A DNA stretch of 64,000 nucleotides, from assembly GCA_037074615.1 (NCBI GenBank), contig CM073518.1, forward strand, positions 8,308,001 to 8,372,000, in the 5' to 3' direction. A program made the position numbers and the translations under genes. The notes below the pieces were generated by a model, which saw nothing but the letters and a program-made list of their open reading frames with translations, made no database searches and was not told the origin of the DNA. This document shows, piece by piece, positions 12,061 through 24,208 of this stretch; the first letter of the stretch is position 1; each line of letters opens with the position of its first letter. The stretch comes from Leucaena leucocephala (taxonomy: Eukaryota > Streptophyta > Magnoliopsida > Fabales > Fabaceae).

Positions 12061-13417
12061 ATCCCCCTCCCATTTTCATTTATCCCACAGTTTTTGGCAA
12101 GAGAAAGAGAGAGAAAGAAGAGAGAGAAGGAGAAAGAAAGAAAGAAAGAAAGAGAGAAAGGAAGGAAGTTCTAGCGGAGCTGGAAGTAGTATAGAGATTC
12201 TAGAGTTCTGCTAAGCTAGCCAGGTAGTAACCAATCTTAGCTTTTATATAATGGCTTTGTGATTTGTTGTGCTATTGTTTGGTTGGATTGTTGTATTATA
12301 TGTTATGCTTGAAGCTCTGCTACAATGCTATGATCATATGTTATTGAGTGTGGAAGCACGCAGCATACTTATCTGCACACAATCACAAGCAAGCACTGTC
12401 ACTCTGCATTACATATATTATTATGATTATTACTACTGAGATTCCCCTGAATCTCATCCCAATAAATAACCCATTACAGGGGAGGTTATGTCGAAGTAAA
12501 TTTTGGGAATTTTAAGAGACGCCGTTATGCTGCCGAAATTATGACAAGATGGCAATAGATGAGAAAGAAGCTGATGCATACTGTGTACGTAGGTACTGTC
12601 TAAGGAGGCTGGAAGTGAGTGGACCTAGCCGGTTCATCCAGTCTTTCCTGGGTACTTACGTAGAATGGTAGTTCTCACAGGAATTACCGAATCGGTACAA
12701 GATCAGTTACTTTCTGAAGATGAAGCGTAGCGGTTATGCTGCCGGATTTCAGGCAGGAAAAGATGTAATAGAAATATGAGAAATTTTGTACCTACCTAGA
12801 TGTAAAACAACTTATTAATTAATAATGAGTATTGTTTGGCTTGTTTGACTGATATGTGATGGATATCTGCATATGTGTGTAAAGTTGTTTGCTAGAAATT
12901 ACCACTGTAAACAGTAACTTGTGGTGACCTAATGATGTTTGACCCATAATTAAAAATAGTAAAGGGATGAATAAATGTATGAAAGTTTTATGGTAAATAG
13001 TACACATATTAAGCTTCGATTTTATATATAGAATGTCTCATTTGGATGTCTACACATGGAGATATAAATTATCAAAGTTGGGACCAGAATGCTGGATTCA
13101 GGAGAAAAACGCTGGATAAACAGTAAAGTTGTAACATTGACTGACGTTGACTTGGTCAATGAGTGGTCAATGAGTGATTTTTTCCTGAAAGATAATTGAG
13201 TTAGATTCAAGTATCAATTAGAACCACTTCATTTTTATTTTTCTAGAATTAGTTATGATTTTTCAAAGTTAGGTCACTCATCTGGAATTCACATAATGAA
13301 CAGTACTCGATAAGAGTAAAACTCCAGATTGAGAAATTGGACTTCAATGACCTTAAAAGTGGTTCTAAATTCTACCAAATAGTCCCTAAGACGTATGAAA
13401 GTAAGGATATTTTATTT

Positions 13418-13430
13418 TGGTATCAGAGCA
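13418..13430 (+). other. Primer-binding site, initiator tRNA-Met type
   Basis: TGGTATCAGAGCA follows the LTR end at 13414 after three bases, matching the minus-strand copy at 1213-1224. Confidence 0.8.
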
Positions 13431-14099
13431 GAAGGTTCTGGCATAGACCAGAAAGGGCTCTGGTTCAGAGCATAAGATTCTAGCATGGAACAGAAGGTTC
13501 TGGCTCAGTGATGCTCTGAAATAGTTAAGATGTGTGGTATGTGGTATGGATTATACTAAATGTTTTACATGTGTACACATCTGGGGCATTCCGTAGATAG
13601 GTAATAAGCCTTGTTTGGATGTGTAGAACGAGATAAATCAGTTCTCAAAGTAAAGGTTTAAAATAAGGAACTTAAGAGTAAAATTTTAAATTTCTGGGCT
13701 TAAGTTAAGATATAATCGAGCTAATATTGCTTCCGCAAGTGTACTCTAAGGAGTCTAAGGGAGGATGTTTCATCCTTCACGTGTCAGAATACACAAAGAA
13801 GACAGTTTCTTTAGCATTTATCCATGGAAAGAAGTGCAAGCATTTATCACAGGAAAAGTATAAAACCTAGATTAAACCAATAAGTAAACGGAATTCGTAC
13901 ACGATAAAAGAAGTACGGAGAACACGTACACGGCAAACCACAACAAGAGCCAGAACAGAGAAGAACGAATAAGCACGGCAAAATGAGAAGAACGACAGAG
14001 CACAGCGCAGGACGACAGAGAAGAATGATTGAGCACAACACTAAAGAAAACCTGAGAAATGATAAATGAGAAATGAGAAATAAGAGAGCGCAAGGGGAG

Positions 14100-14350
14100 T
14101 CTTCGAAATTTATTTTTCATAGACATTTTACACCGGTCAAAATAAAAAACGTGTGTAAAATTTTAATTTTGATTTTTTACATCGGTTATCTATCAAATCT
14201 GGTGTAAAAACAATATTTTCATATCATATTTTACACCGAATAAAAAACAATCGATGTAAATTATTAACTACTTATTTATGAAAATGCCACTCCGAGGTTT
14301 TTACACCTTACTAACATTTGCGACTGGTTTAAATATTGATGTTTGTGTTT
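14100..14350 (-). repeat. Internal block of CACTA subterminal-type repeats
   Basis: Four or five units of the type TTTTACACCGGTC...GTGTAAAATTTTA lie directly after the TNP2 stop (in element direction). The block 14290-14350 (TTTTTACACCTTAC...GGTTTAAAT) resembles 7300-7350 just inside the true 3' end. Subterminal repeats are not expected mid-element, so this is either an old element end or an internal control region. Confidence 0.6.
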
Positions 14351-15302
14351 TTTTAACTCTTATATCGCCCTATCTCTTGAAGTTACAACAGATATATATG
14401 CAATCAAAACAAGAGACTTGTGTTATTATTACATTAAAAACATATATACAATAATAATAAATAGAATCATCATACAAATCAATCAATAACCTAAAACACT
14501 CCCATCCAAATCAATTAGAATCCACTTCTTCTTCATTCAATTTTGGTAAACCCACTGAAAAAGAAGGGGTCTCCCAAATAGAATCATCGTCGTCAACAAT
14601 CCTTTTTCCTTGGAGAGCGACAGCCCATCTTTTATTTACCGGGTCAGTGATGTAGAAAACTTGCTTTGCTTGATCTGCCATAATAAAAGGCTCATCCCTA
14701 AAACTTGTACTATTCAAATCAACCAATGTAAATCCTAACCGATCTACCAGAACACCATTGTTTACATTAGCCTACTTGAATTTGAACATAAGAACTGTGA
14801 ATTTGGAGTAGTCCACCTCCCAAATCTCTTCAACAACGCCGTAATAAGGGATGGCTGCCAATTTAGGATTGTTATCTTTTGAACTAGAGAAATGCATAGC
14901 CTCGACCACTACATAACCCCACTATTTTGCACGTTACTTTTATCATCAATGGTCTTTGTGTAAAAGGAATACCGGTTGATAGCAAATGAATTCTAACATA
15001 TCACATGAAATTCAGGACCATATGCCAACCATCTAACTGTATCAGATACACAATCCTCAGTTTCAACCTTCTGTTTGAACCAATGTGTAAAAGATTTATT
15101 GTGTTCTTTAATCAGCTTTTGCTCTGTCATTCTATTATTATTTTTTGAACAAGCTCTTTATGAACAGCTATATAGTCTTGAACTTCATCAATGTTATTCA
15201 AGATGTGTAAGTATATTTACTGCAATTCATTATGATCAATACTCTTCACTGACATTCCGCGTTGACCCCCTATTTAGGGAGACCAGTCAGTCTTACTTTA
15301 GA

Positions 15303-18010
15303 TGTCATGTCCTAACTTTTCCCTATCGATATAATACTGATAGAGGAAAGAGGTTTGGAAAGGATTGTGATGATGAATAGAGAAGAAAAGAATGATAAGA
15401 TGAAGATTTAAAAAAGAGGGACTAAAGTGAAAAGTATAAAAGTTCCATGGTGCAAAATATAAAGTAGACATAAACTTTGGGCCATAAAGTATAATTTTCA
15501 AAAGTTTAAGGACCTAAATGTAATTTATCAAAAGTTCAAGGGGCAAAAGTGTAATTATGAAGAAATTGAGCCGGAAAAGGGCCAAAACTGGCTGGGAACA
15601 GATTACTCCCAAATTTTACTAGTAGATAGAGAAAATTATTCCAGTCAGTTTGACAAAACACAAAATTTCGATTTGAGGTCCCGAAAAATTGATATAAATT
15701 TTTGAAGTTAGGAGAAATTATTATAGTATTTTTTGGACCTCAGAATCAGATGAAGCTTCACAGTAAATTCTTATAATTAATATGAAAATTTATAAAACTG
15801 ACAGGATCAGAAAAGGAATTCTGTAGAATTTCTAATGGAATTTACAGTAGAATAAAATACCCGATAAATACCTTCGGGAGAGATTTTTCGGGATTTATGC
15901 CATAAAGGTAGTGGACCATATAAAAGCCTAAAATGGCATCACAAAGGCCCAATAAGGTAACTGAACAGTTATGTAGGCCAGTGTCCAGAGGAACCCCGGA
16001 AAAATATGAAATTATGAAAATGCCCCTAGGTTATAATATTGTACAAGAGATGAAAGGAGGGAATTTTGGCCATTTTGGATAGGCCAAAAATGCCAAGGTG
16101 AGTACAAGAATGATTTCCCAGAGTCAGTATATGCCCTGATAAAGTAGGAAGAGGTGTGAAATGACAATTATGCCCTTAGAGTTAATATAGTGCAAGAAAG
16201 GACACCAAGGGTATTTTGGTCATTTCTCAACGAATGGATATCAAATAAATACTCAGTATAACAATGCCAATGGTAGGAGAAACCTAAACACTGGTTTTCC
16301 TGACAAACTACATATTCTGGAATATTTTAAAAATTGAGAACATAAAACAGTCTGGTTTTTATAAAACTGACCCGATCAGTACCGGACTAGACTGGAATTT
16401 TTTCTATCAGTATTTCCTACTTTATTGTGCCAAACAAAGCCTTCATGATGTCATGGATGATGTCATTAATGAGTCTTCTAGGGCAAGCTTCTTGCAAGGT
16501 GGATTATGGACCATTAGATCAAATAGTAACCAAAATGATCTTCCCATCTATTTTCCATGGAATTTTTCTATAAATACCCCCAAATTCTGATTCAAAACTA
16601 TGAAGCATTCTCCCTTGGGGAAACTATGTCAAAATAAAATCTAAAGCCAAGACAAAGAAGAATTCAAGGTCCAAAGTTCAAGCAAGCTAGATATTAAAGG
16701 TAAGCAATCTATCCTAGCTTATTTTCCTTGGATTTGGGAGTTTGAACTTAGGGTTTTCATGAAAGAAAGTTGAGTTTTCTATAAGGTGTATATGCTTTCC
16801 AAAACCTTAGATGAAAGGAGAAAGAAGAAATTAAAGTTAGAATTATGAGATTAAAGCTTAAACAAGCTAGTTAGATAATTGGTTGTTGAATCAAGTTGAT
16901 ATTCTTGACTTTACCATGGATGAAACAATTTGGTTTGCACTATTCATGCACTGCTCATGATAGAAGGAGATGGAATTTCAATGATCTAATGCTTCCATTG
17001 AATTTATATGATGATTTTGTGTAGGATTGGATAGGTTTTGAACCTTGAAAACATTGGAATTGAAAGTTGTAATGTTTGAAATTCTTTATGTCACTGTTCA
17101 CTCACATGAACAGTGATTTGAATTTCATGATTTTGATTATTCCAATGGTTTTAAAATAAAAATTTGTGTGGGATAAAGTAGAGAAACAAGTATGGGAAGC
17201 ATTGGAATCAAAATGAGAATTTTTGGAAGAATTATGGATATTTTTCAAATCTGTCCAGAACAGTGCATGGGAGCTGGAATTTCATTATTTTAAGCTCATA
17301 AATGTATTCAAAAGATGAAATTGTGTAGGGTAAGGTCAAGACATCAATTGATTCAAAGTCCAAGTCAATTGGTAAAGATTAAAGGAAGTTATATTAGTTA
17401 AAGTAAGTTTAATGTTCAAGAGAAGTTAGATTGTAATGAATGGATGATTATGTGATGTTAGGATTTGATTGTGGACTCAAAAGAGACAACCACACATCAA
17501 GGAAAAGTAATAAGGAAGAAGAAAAGTTAAAGTGAAAGGAAGTAAAACAATAAGGTAGTAAACTTACCCTAAACTTGTATGTATTGAATGTTATGCTTGA
17601 TTGTGCTATGGCTTTGTTAAATTGTGTGCATATGTGTAGATGATTGAAGCTCTGTTTCTATGATTACTTTGGCCAATTGTATTTCATATGATACATGAAA
17701 GCATGCTCATTACACTATGGTAACACTTTCACAAGCAAGCACAAGTATTTACATTAATACATGCATTGTTTAGTACCGTTTGCTACTGAGATTTCCCTTG
17801 AAATCTCACCCCATCCATGTAATCCCAATCCCCACAGGTTTATGAATGAGGAAAGAGGATGAAGAAGCATAAAGAGGAGTTAGGGATTGGTCAATGTAAA
17901 TGTTATATGATGTTATGTAAAGAATTCTTGCAAGTAATGATGTTGTATGCTTAGTTTAAGGAATAATATTTATGATGTGAGGAGAAATAGTAAATGATGG
18001 AATAAATGTA
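15303..18010 (+). mobile_element. Ty3-gypsy LTR, 3'-truncated, inserted in TNP2
   Basis: Starts TGTCATGTCC directly after TNP2 C-terminal sequence. It holds a TATA box (16568-16581), a GGTAAGC donor-like site (16699), and a hairpin with 9 bp arms TGAGATTTC/GAAATCTCA (17787-17808). It stops inside the motif ATAAATGTATGAAATTTTAT, which in the full LTR at 10473 lies several hundred bases before the end, and TNP2 coding resumes at about 18011-18018. The LTR 3' end and some TNP2 sequence are therefore deleted and no target duplication survives. The 16850-17700 part is closely similar to 29880-30780. Confidence 0.8.
16568..16581 (+). promoter_or_regulatory. LTR TATA box
   Basis: CTATAAATACCCCC; a splice-donor-like GGTAAGC follows 132 bp downstream. 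Confidence 0.6.
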
Positions 18011-19671
18011 TGAAATTTTATGAACATTTACTTGGTATTCCCATTTCTTTCAAATCAAATCTTGCCTTCAAACCGTCTTTGAAACTACCATGTATGTTGA
18101 GAAGTGTTCCAATAATGATGTCACACACATTTTTCTTCACATGCATAACATCAATATAGTGTCTTACATTAAGATGTTGCCAATACGGAAGCTCAAAGAA
18201 GACAGATCTTTTTTTCCATATATTTTTCTCACTTCTCTTGGTAGTCTTTCCAAAGGTAACATTGATGTCTTTGACCCTTTCGTAGACTTGTTCTCCAGTC
18301 AATGGCTCAATGGGTCCTGAGCATTTTCAAATTCTTGGCCGCCAAAAAATTGTTTCTTTATTCGATGGTATAGGTGGCATTGTCTTAGAAATCTCCTATA
18401 ACCTAGGTATATTGTCTTTCTTCCATGACAAAGTTGATAGTAGCAAGTCCCATCCTCACAAATCGGACATGCTTTATGGCCCTTAACACTATACCCTGAC
18501 AAATTTCTGTATGCAGGAAAGTCATTAATTGTACAAAAGATCATGGCCCACATATTGATGACATCCTTCTTAATTGCATCAAAAACATCCATACCTTCCC
18601 ATAGCTTCTTCAAATCTTCGATCAAGGGTCTTTGGTAAACGTCTATGTCATTTCCCGGTTGTTTCGGTCCTGAGATCAACATAGATAACATTACATACTT
18701 GTGTTTCATACACAACAAGGGAGATAGGTTGTAAATCACCAATAGGACGGGCCATGAACTATGTATCCTACTAAGGCTACCATATGGGTTCATACCATTT
18801 GTACTAAGTCCAAGCCTTAGGTTTCATGGTTCATTCTCAAACTCGAGAAATAATTCATCAATCTTCTTCCAATGCAAAGAATCAGTAGGATGACGAAGCT
18901 TTCCATCACAAATCCTTTCAGTCGCATGCCATAACATTTTCTTTGCATCATCTTCATTACCAAAGAGGCACTTAAACCTTGGTATAATTGGAAGATACCA
19001 TAACACCTTTACAGGAGACTTGTTTGATCTATACGTTGGTGTCTTACATATTGGACACTTCTCCTCATCTTTAAAATTTTTCCTATACAATATGCAATCA
19101 TTTGGGCATGCATGAATCTTTCTATGCTGCATGCCTAAAGGACATATTATTTTCTTAGCATCATAGTAGCATTTGGGTAAGATATTTTCTTCTGGAAACA
19201 TGTCTTGCAACAACTCAAACAATTCTAAAAAACCTCTATCACTCTACCCATGCCGTGCTTTCACACTTACCAATCTCAATATCATATTCAACAGGTTGTA
19301 TTTTCTGCACCCTAGGTATAGAGGTTTTTCTACATCATTGCACATATTATCATATGCATGTGACCGCATAAAAGCATCTTCTCCAACATCACGAATCATG
19401 TCCTCTACCCGATCATCAGTATCCATGCCATCATCAAAGGTCTATTTTAACTGTTCAGATGCACTCGACCTTTCTATAGGTTCACCATGCCATACCCATA
19501 CTGTGTAACTCTTGCAAAACCCCTCACAAATTAGATGAGTGTATATATTTGCAGGACTTTGTTTCCTCTCATTCAAATAACTCACACAAGGACAATAAAA
19601 TCTTACATTGTCATCATCACCATTTCGTTTAGCAAAATCCAAAAACTCCTTCACCCCTTCAGCATACTCAA

Positions 19672-22600
19672 TGTCGTATCCTTAATTTCATCCTTACATA
19701 TACTTATTTGAAAGCATCTTATACAGAATGAACACCATTTTATCTTAGAAACATCAATTTCCAAGAATTAGGTTATCGGGGGGTACTGTTCACGTTACTG
19801 TTCATTTGGCAAATCCAGATTACATCATGAACTTTGGAAATTCATAATTAAATCTAGAAAAATTGAAATGAGGTGGTTCCAATTTATAATAAAAACTATT
19901 TCATTGAAATTTTAAGTAAAAATATGAAATTGAGGTTTCCTTATCCAAATGAAATCAGTTTATTCGTTGAAAAACATTGTTCATTTGGTAAAGTTGAAAG
20001 TTCCAGTTTCTGTGCCTTGTTTCAAAAATTCATTTCTCCTTGTGTACTTATCCAAATGGGGCGTGTTACATATGGATTTAAATCTCCATATGTTTACTTT
20101 AATATCATAAAATTTCATGGAAAAACTCATTCATTTACTATTTAAAATTTGCACATGAGCCTCACTGCCTCTGGGTACTCGTTTTATCTTGATCCAGATT
20201 TTATTCCCGATTTTGAAAAATCATAATAATTTGAATTCTTAACCAATTGAGGAGTTCTTGGTGTCCATTTAAATATCTATATCTTAACTATGTTCATGCC
20301 AAATTTCATGTGAAAATACGTTGGATAAGTTAGGAAAATTATCGTTGGAATTCTACTGCCTCAGACTAGATCCATAGTAACATACATCAAACACATCAAA
20401 ATAACATCCTCTAAAGTTAAGTACCCAACTTTAAGTCATATACAAATTAACCATCCATATTTAATCTTTGCCTTGATAGGTTCCAGCACCTAGAGCATGG
20501 TTATATACATATGGAAAGAATGAGATTTCATGGAAATCTCAATAGCAAGTCACACAAACTATAATAACATGCATGCTTGATTAAATGCTTATCATGTTAT
20601 AATGACATGGGAGATACTTCATGAACATACATAAGCAACCTCTAACATGCATATTGTCATGACATTCATTGCAAGGAGTTGCAACCATTCATATCTCATC
20701 ATCATCATCATAAAATCATCTCATGCTCAACCAATAATCATACATAACAAGCAAACATACAATCAAACAAGCATAAGATTATAGTTAAGTATTCTTGCTA
20801 CCTCTTAGATGTCCTTGTTAATTCCTTCTTGGAGTAATCTTCCCTTCTCACAAATGTCAAAACCTAGCCATTACAAAGTAACATCAAGTTACAATTCACT
20901 TCCAACACAATTCCAAGACTAGGTTCTCACTAAGTTCTATTCTTTCTTTAATTTATGACTTATGCTTCCATCTTTCTAAAATAAATTCTCATGGTTCACT
21001 TCCACATAATTTTTCATGTAGAATTCAAATATGCATTAATATTCTCCAAAATCAAATGGCATCATAACCTACTGTACAGAACTGAAAAGCTACCCTTGTT
21101 TTCCAAAAATTCTCATTTTGATTCCAATGCTTCCAATACTTGTCTCTCTACTATAACCCCACACAATTTTCCATTTTAAACTCATTGGAAGCATAAAAAT
21201 CATGAAATCCCAACATATGAACAGTGATTCGTACAGTACCAGAACAGAACACAATCTTCCATTCACATGCATACTTTGATTTCCAAGCTATTACCACCTG
21301 ATTCTAGCTTGTTTAAGCTTGTCTAAACTATCCATAACATAAAACTCATATTCTTTACATATCCAAACAGAATATCCAGCAGCAACCTTAAGAGAAAGAT
21401 GCCCCAAAAACCCCTTAAAACCAAGAGCAAATTCACTATAACTAGGATCAAGGGGACTAATTACCTTGCTAGTTCTTCCAAGGTGCTTGCTTCTTTCTAG
21501 CTTGAATGAACATTTTGCAAGAGGTTACCCAGGGTTTCCAAGGATGCCGAATTGTTCTGATTTGGGGGGGTATTTATAGGCAAACTTGAGTGGAAGTGAA
21601 AGGCCAAGATCATTTTGTGCACTATTTGATCTAATGGCTTAGATTTAATTTTGAATTTTCTTTTCTTTAATAATTATGACATCACCTTCATGACATCATC
21701 AAAAGGGACACCTCACCATGCACATGGAGAAATTGAAGGGAGAAGAAGTCTCTGGAAAAATTCTAGTCCAATCCGGTACCGGCTCGGTCCGATTCCCCGA
21801 AAACCAGACTGTTTTCTGAATCTAATTTTTCTAAGGTTCCATAATATGTGTTTTGACCTTAAATCCAATATCCGGATTCTTTCTACCATTGATATTCTTA
21901 TACTGGGTCTAAACTTAATTACAGATCCCTTGGAAAATGACCAAAATACCCTTGGTGCCCTTTCTTCCCTACATTAACCCTAAGAGCATAATCGTCATTT
22001 CACACCTTTCTGTACCTGGTTAGGGCATATACCAACTCTAACTAACCCTTCCTGTACCTGCCTTGGTGTTTTGGCCTGTCCAAAATGACCAAAATGCCCT
22101 CCATTCATCTATTGCTCCTTAATGCAACACAGGGGCATTTTCGTAATTTTGCACTTTTCCTGGGTTCTGGACACTGGCCCACCTATCAATCCAACTATCT
22201 TATTGGGCCTTCATGGCGCCATTTTTAGGCCTTTATACGGTCCACTACCTTTATGGCATAATTCTCGAGGAACCGCTCCCAGAGCTATTTATTGGGTATT
22301 TTATTCAACTGTAAATTCCATTAATAATTCTACAGGATTCCTTTTCTGATCCTATAAATTTTATAAATTCTTATATTAATTATAGGAATTTACTGTAAGG
22401 TCTTATCTGATTCTAAGATCTTAAAAATACTGTAATAATTTTATTTGATTTCAGAAATTTATATCAATTTTTGGGACCTCAAATCAAAATTATGTGTTGC
22501 GTCAAACTAACCGAAATAATTTTCTCTATCTACTGGTAAAATTTGGGTCTAATCTGACTGCGGGCATTTTTACCTGTTTCCGGTCCAAATTCTCCATAAT

Positions 22601-22863
22601 TACTCTTTTGCCCCTTGACTTTTTATAAATTACACTTATGTCCTCAAATTTGGCTAAAATTATACTTAAAGATCCCACATTTTTGTCTACTTTCTCTTTT
22701 GGCCTTAAAACTTTTATAATTTCACTTAAGTCCTTGCATTTTCTTCCTTTTTCCAATTCAATCCCTTTCTTTACATAAATGGCCACATTTTGCTCAGAAA
22801 ATCTCACATACATTACGTACAAATTGTACATACTATTCAGTACAGAAAATTAGGGATATTACA
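19672..22863 (-). mobile_element. Solo LTR (Ty3-gypsy) in TNP2, TSD CTCAA
   Basis: On the minus strand it begins TGTAATATCC (22863) and ends GGATACGACA (19672). It is flanked by CTCAA at 19667-19671 and 22864-22868. Joining the flanks restores the TNP2 reading frame, which confirms both boundaries. It contains a TATA box (21567-21579), a donor-like GGTAA (21465-21461) and the 9 bp-arm hairpin (20521-20541). Length 3192 bp, no internal region, so it is a recombined solo LTR. Confidence 0.93.
21567..21579 (-). promoter_or_regulatory. LTR TATA box
   Basis: On the minus strand CTATAAATACCCC; a GGTAA donor-like site follows about 115 bp downstream at 21465. Confidence 0.6.
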
Positions 22864-22965
22864 CTCAATACTAGTTTGTTTAGCATTTATCCAACTACGA
22901 TCCATATTTATGGAAGACTAAAAAACTAGAAAAATAGAAAACAAGAAAACCTAGCTTTTAGCTAA

Positions 22966-23196
22966 TTATGGGAGAAAATATATCACGCACAAATGGAAGA
23001 ACTCACCAAGTGAAACAAATAAATGAATGAACTCGCCATTGAAGTGCATGATGAGTTTCTCCAGGAGCTCCATTAGAGTCACAACCAGGGGAGGAGGAGA
23101 AGGTACTCTAGGGTGAGGGTCAGGATGTTTGTCTTCAAATTCTTCTCTATTTCTTTTTTGGAGGGGAGAAGGAGGTATGCTTGAGCAAGAAGTCAT
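22966..23196 (-). CDS. Putative first exon of the CACTA element's spliced gene
   Basis: From ATG at 23196 about 63 codons (MTSCSSIPPSP, then KRNREEFEDKHPDPHP) lead to a consensus donor CTTG|GTGAGT, exon end about 23007; the frame stays open past it to 22966. It lies between the 5' subterminal repeats and the TNP2 start at 22905. In En/Spm the first tnpA exon lies upstream and the TNPD ORFs lie in its first intron, so this exon probably splices to the gene at 10.4-7.6 kb; exon 1 of TNP2 is the alternative. A degenerate second copy lies in the duplication at 23633-24115. Confidence 0.5.
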   Translation of the reverse strand: MTSCSSIPPSPLQKRNREEFEDKHPDPHPRVPSPPPLVVTLMELLEKLIMHFNGEFIHLFVSLGEFFHLCVIYFLP

Positions 23197-24115
23197 TGGA
23201 GGGTTCAAATAGAAGAGGTGTAAACAAAATAGAGATCAAGTAGTGATAAGATGAAAATTACTAATTATAGGAATGGTATACATATGGTTGAGGGATAAGA
23301 ACGATTTTAGAAAAGCATATCGAAGAAAGCAATCCTTCTATCATAATGATGACTACAAATGTTGGGAACCGAAGAAGTGAAATGAACAGTCTAAAGAAGG
23401 TATAGAAAAGACGTGGGAAAGAATAAACAAGAAACTGAAGAGTTATAATATAACTAGATTTATTTACAAAAATATCACCGCTCATTTATTTTACACCGGG
23501 CATGTGTACAACCGGTGTAAATATTGTACCCTTATTTATAAAAATGCCACCGATCATTTTTATTTTACACTGGGCACGTGTACATCTGGTGTAAAAATTA
23601 TACCCTTATTTATAAAAATGCCCCCGGGCATGTTTGTTTTCAAATTCGTCTCTGTTTCTTTTTTTGGGCAGAGAAGGAGGTGTGCATGAGGAAGAAGCCA
23701 TTGAAGGGTTCAGATAGAAGAGGTGTAAACAAAATAGAGATCAAGTAGTGATGAGACAAAAATTACTGATTATAGGAATGGTATACATATGGTTGAGGGA
23801 TAAGAACGGTTTCAGAAAAGCATATCGAAGAAAGCAATTGGCCTTCTATCATAATGATGACTACAAACGTTGGGAACCGAAGAAGTGAAATGAACGGTCT
23901 GAAGAAGGTATAGAAAAGACGCAGGAAAGCATAGACAAGAAATTGAAGAGTTAGAATAGAACTAGATTTATTTACAAAAATGTTACCGCTGATTTATTTT
24001 ACACTGGGCATGTGTATATCCGGTGTAAATATTGTACCCTTATTTATAAAAATACCACCGCTCATTTATTTTACACTGAGCATGTGTACATCCGGTGTAA
24101 AAATTGTACCCTTAT
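23128..24115. repeat. Tandem duplication, 505 bp offset
   Basis: 23128-23632 is repeated from 23633 with few changes (for example TGGTTGAGGGATAAGAACG at 23285 and 23790). The unit covers the exon start plus part of the subterminal repeats; a third partial unit follows to about 24140. Confidence 0.85.
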
Positions 24116-24205
24116 TTACAAAAATGCCACCTCTTATTTATTTTACATCATTTCTGCAAGATCCGGTTTAAAATGGGGCTTTAGAAACTCTATTTTGTAG
24201 TAGTG
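23480..24205 (-). repeat. CACTA 5' subterminal repeats
   Basis: Units of about 60-65 bp read TTTATTTTACACCGGGCATG...CCGGTGTAAATATTGTACCC (near 23490, 23560, 23995, 24065, 24135). They match the ACACCGGT core of the 3' subterminal array and end in the terminal inverted repeat. Confidence 0.75.
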
Positions 24206-24208
24206 CAT

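Larger units (their letters stand above)
10473..13772 (+). mobile_element. Ty3-gypsy insertion in the CACTA element: LTR plus internal remnant
   Basis: Begins TGTAACACCC and is flanked by TCCTT on both sides (10468-10472 and 13773-13777). A full LTR runs 10473-13414, followed by a primer-binding site and about 340 bp of internal sequence; the copy then ends with only the last bases of a 3' LTR (GGATGTTTCA). This is one insertion whose interior and most of the 3' LTR were deleted. The LTR holds the TATA box, a purine-rich tract (12100-12165) and the TGAGATTC/GAATCTCA hairpin (12437-12456). It separates the two CACTA genes. Confidence 0.85.
14511..22905 (-). pseudogene. CACTA transposase TNP2, split by two LTR insertions
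   Basis: Coding starts at ATG 22905 (MDRSWINA) and runs to the insertion point of the LTR at 19672-22863, where the frame continues across the 5 bp duplication (IEYAEGVKEFLDFAKRN). Then come the transpos_assoc-like N-terminus (19666-19442), further fragments (19222-18824, 18793-18299) and the tnp2 core (18302-18018) with CPICEDG and DVMHVKKNVCD. A second LTR (15303 to about 18010) interrupts next. The C-terminal DUF4216-like region resumes at about 15180 and ends at 14511 (HWFKQKVE, SFRDEPFIMADQAKQVFYIT, RWAVALQGKR). The DUF4218-like part between core and C-terminus is largely missing, so that insertion came with a deletion. Several stops occur, and some breaks may be introns. The TNP2 family assignment is secure. 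Confidence 0.85.
6853..24205 (-). mobile_element. CACTA (En/Spm-like) transposon, 17.35 kb with nested insertions
   Basis: The left end reads CACTACTGTAAACAAGGCTT; the right end, reverse-complemented, begins CACTACTACAAAATAGAG, and both continue TTTCTAAA...TTTAAAATGG or close variants. The flanking triplets are CAT (6850-6852) and CAT (24206-24208), the 3 bp duplication expected for CACTA elements. Both ends carry subterminal repeats (ACACCGGT/ACCGGTGT). All transposase-related coding is on the minus strand, so the element's 5' end is at 24205. Order of coding: short exon (23196-23007), TNP2 (22905-14511), second gene (about 10400-7560). As in En/Spm, TNP2 therefore sits between a first exon and the downstream gene. 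Removing the three LTR insertions leaves about 8 kb, a normal autonomous length. Stops and insertions make it non-functional. Confidence 0.92.

Noticed and set aside
12100..12165. GA-rich tract considered as a polypurine tract
   Set aside because: It lies in the middle of an LTR shortly after the TATA box, not before an LTR start, so it is a leader microsatellite.
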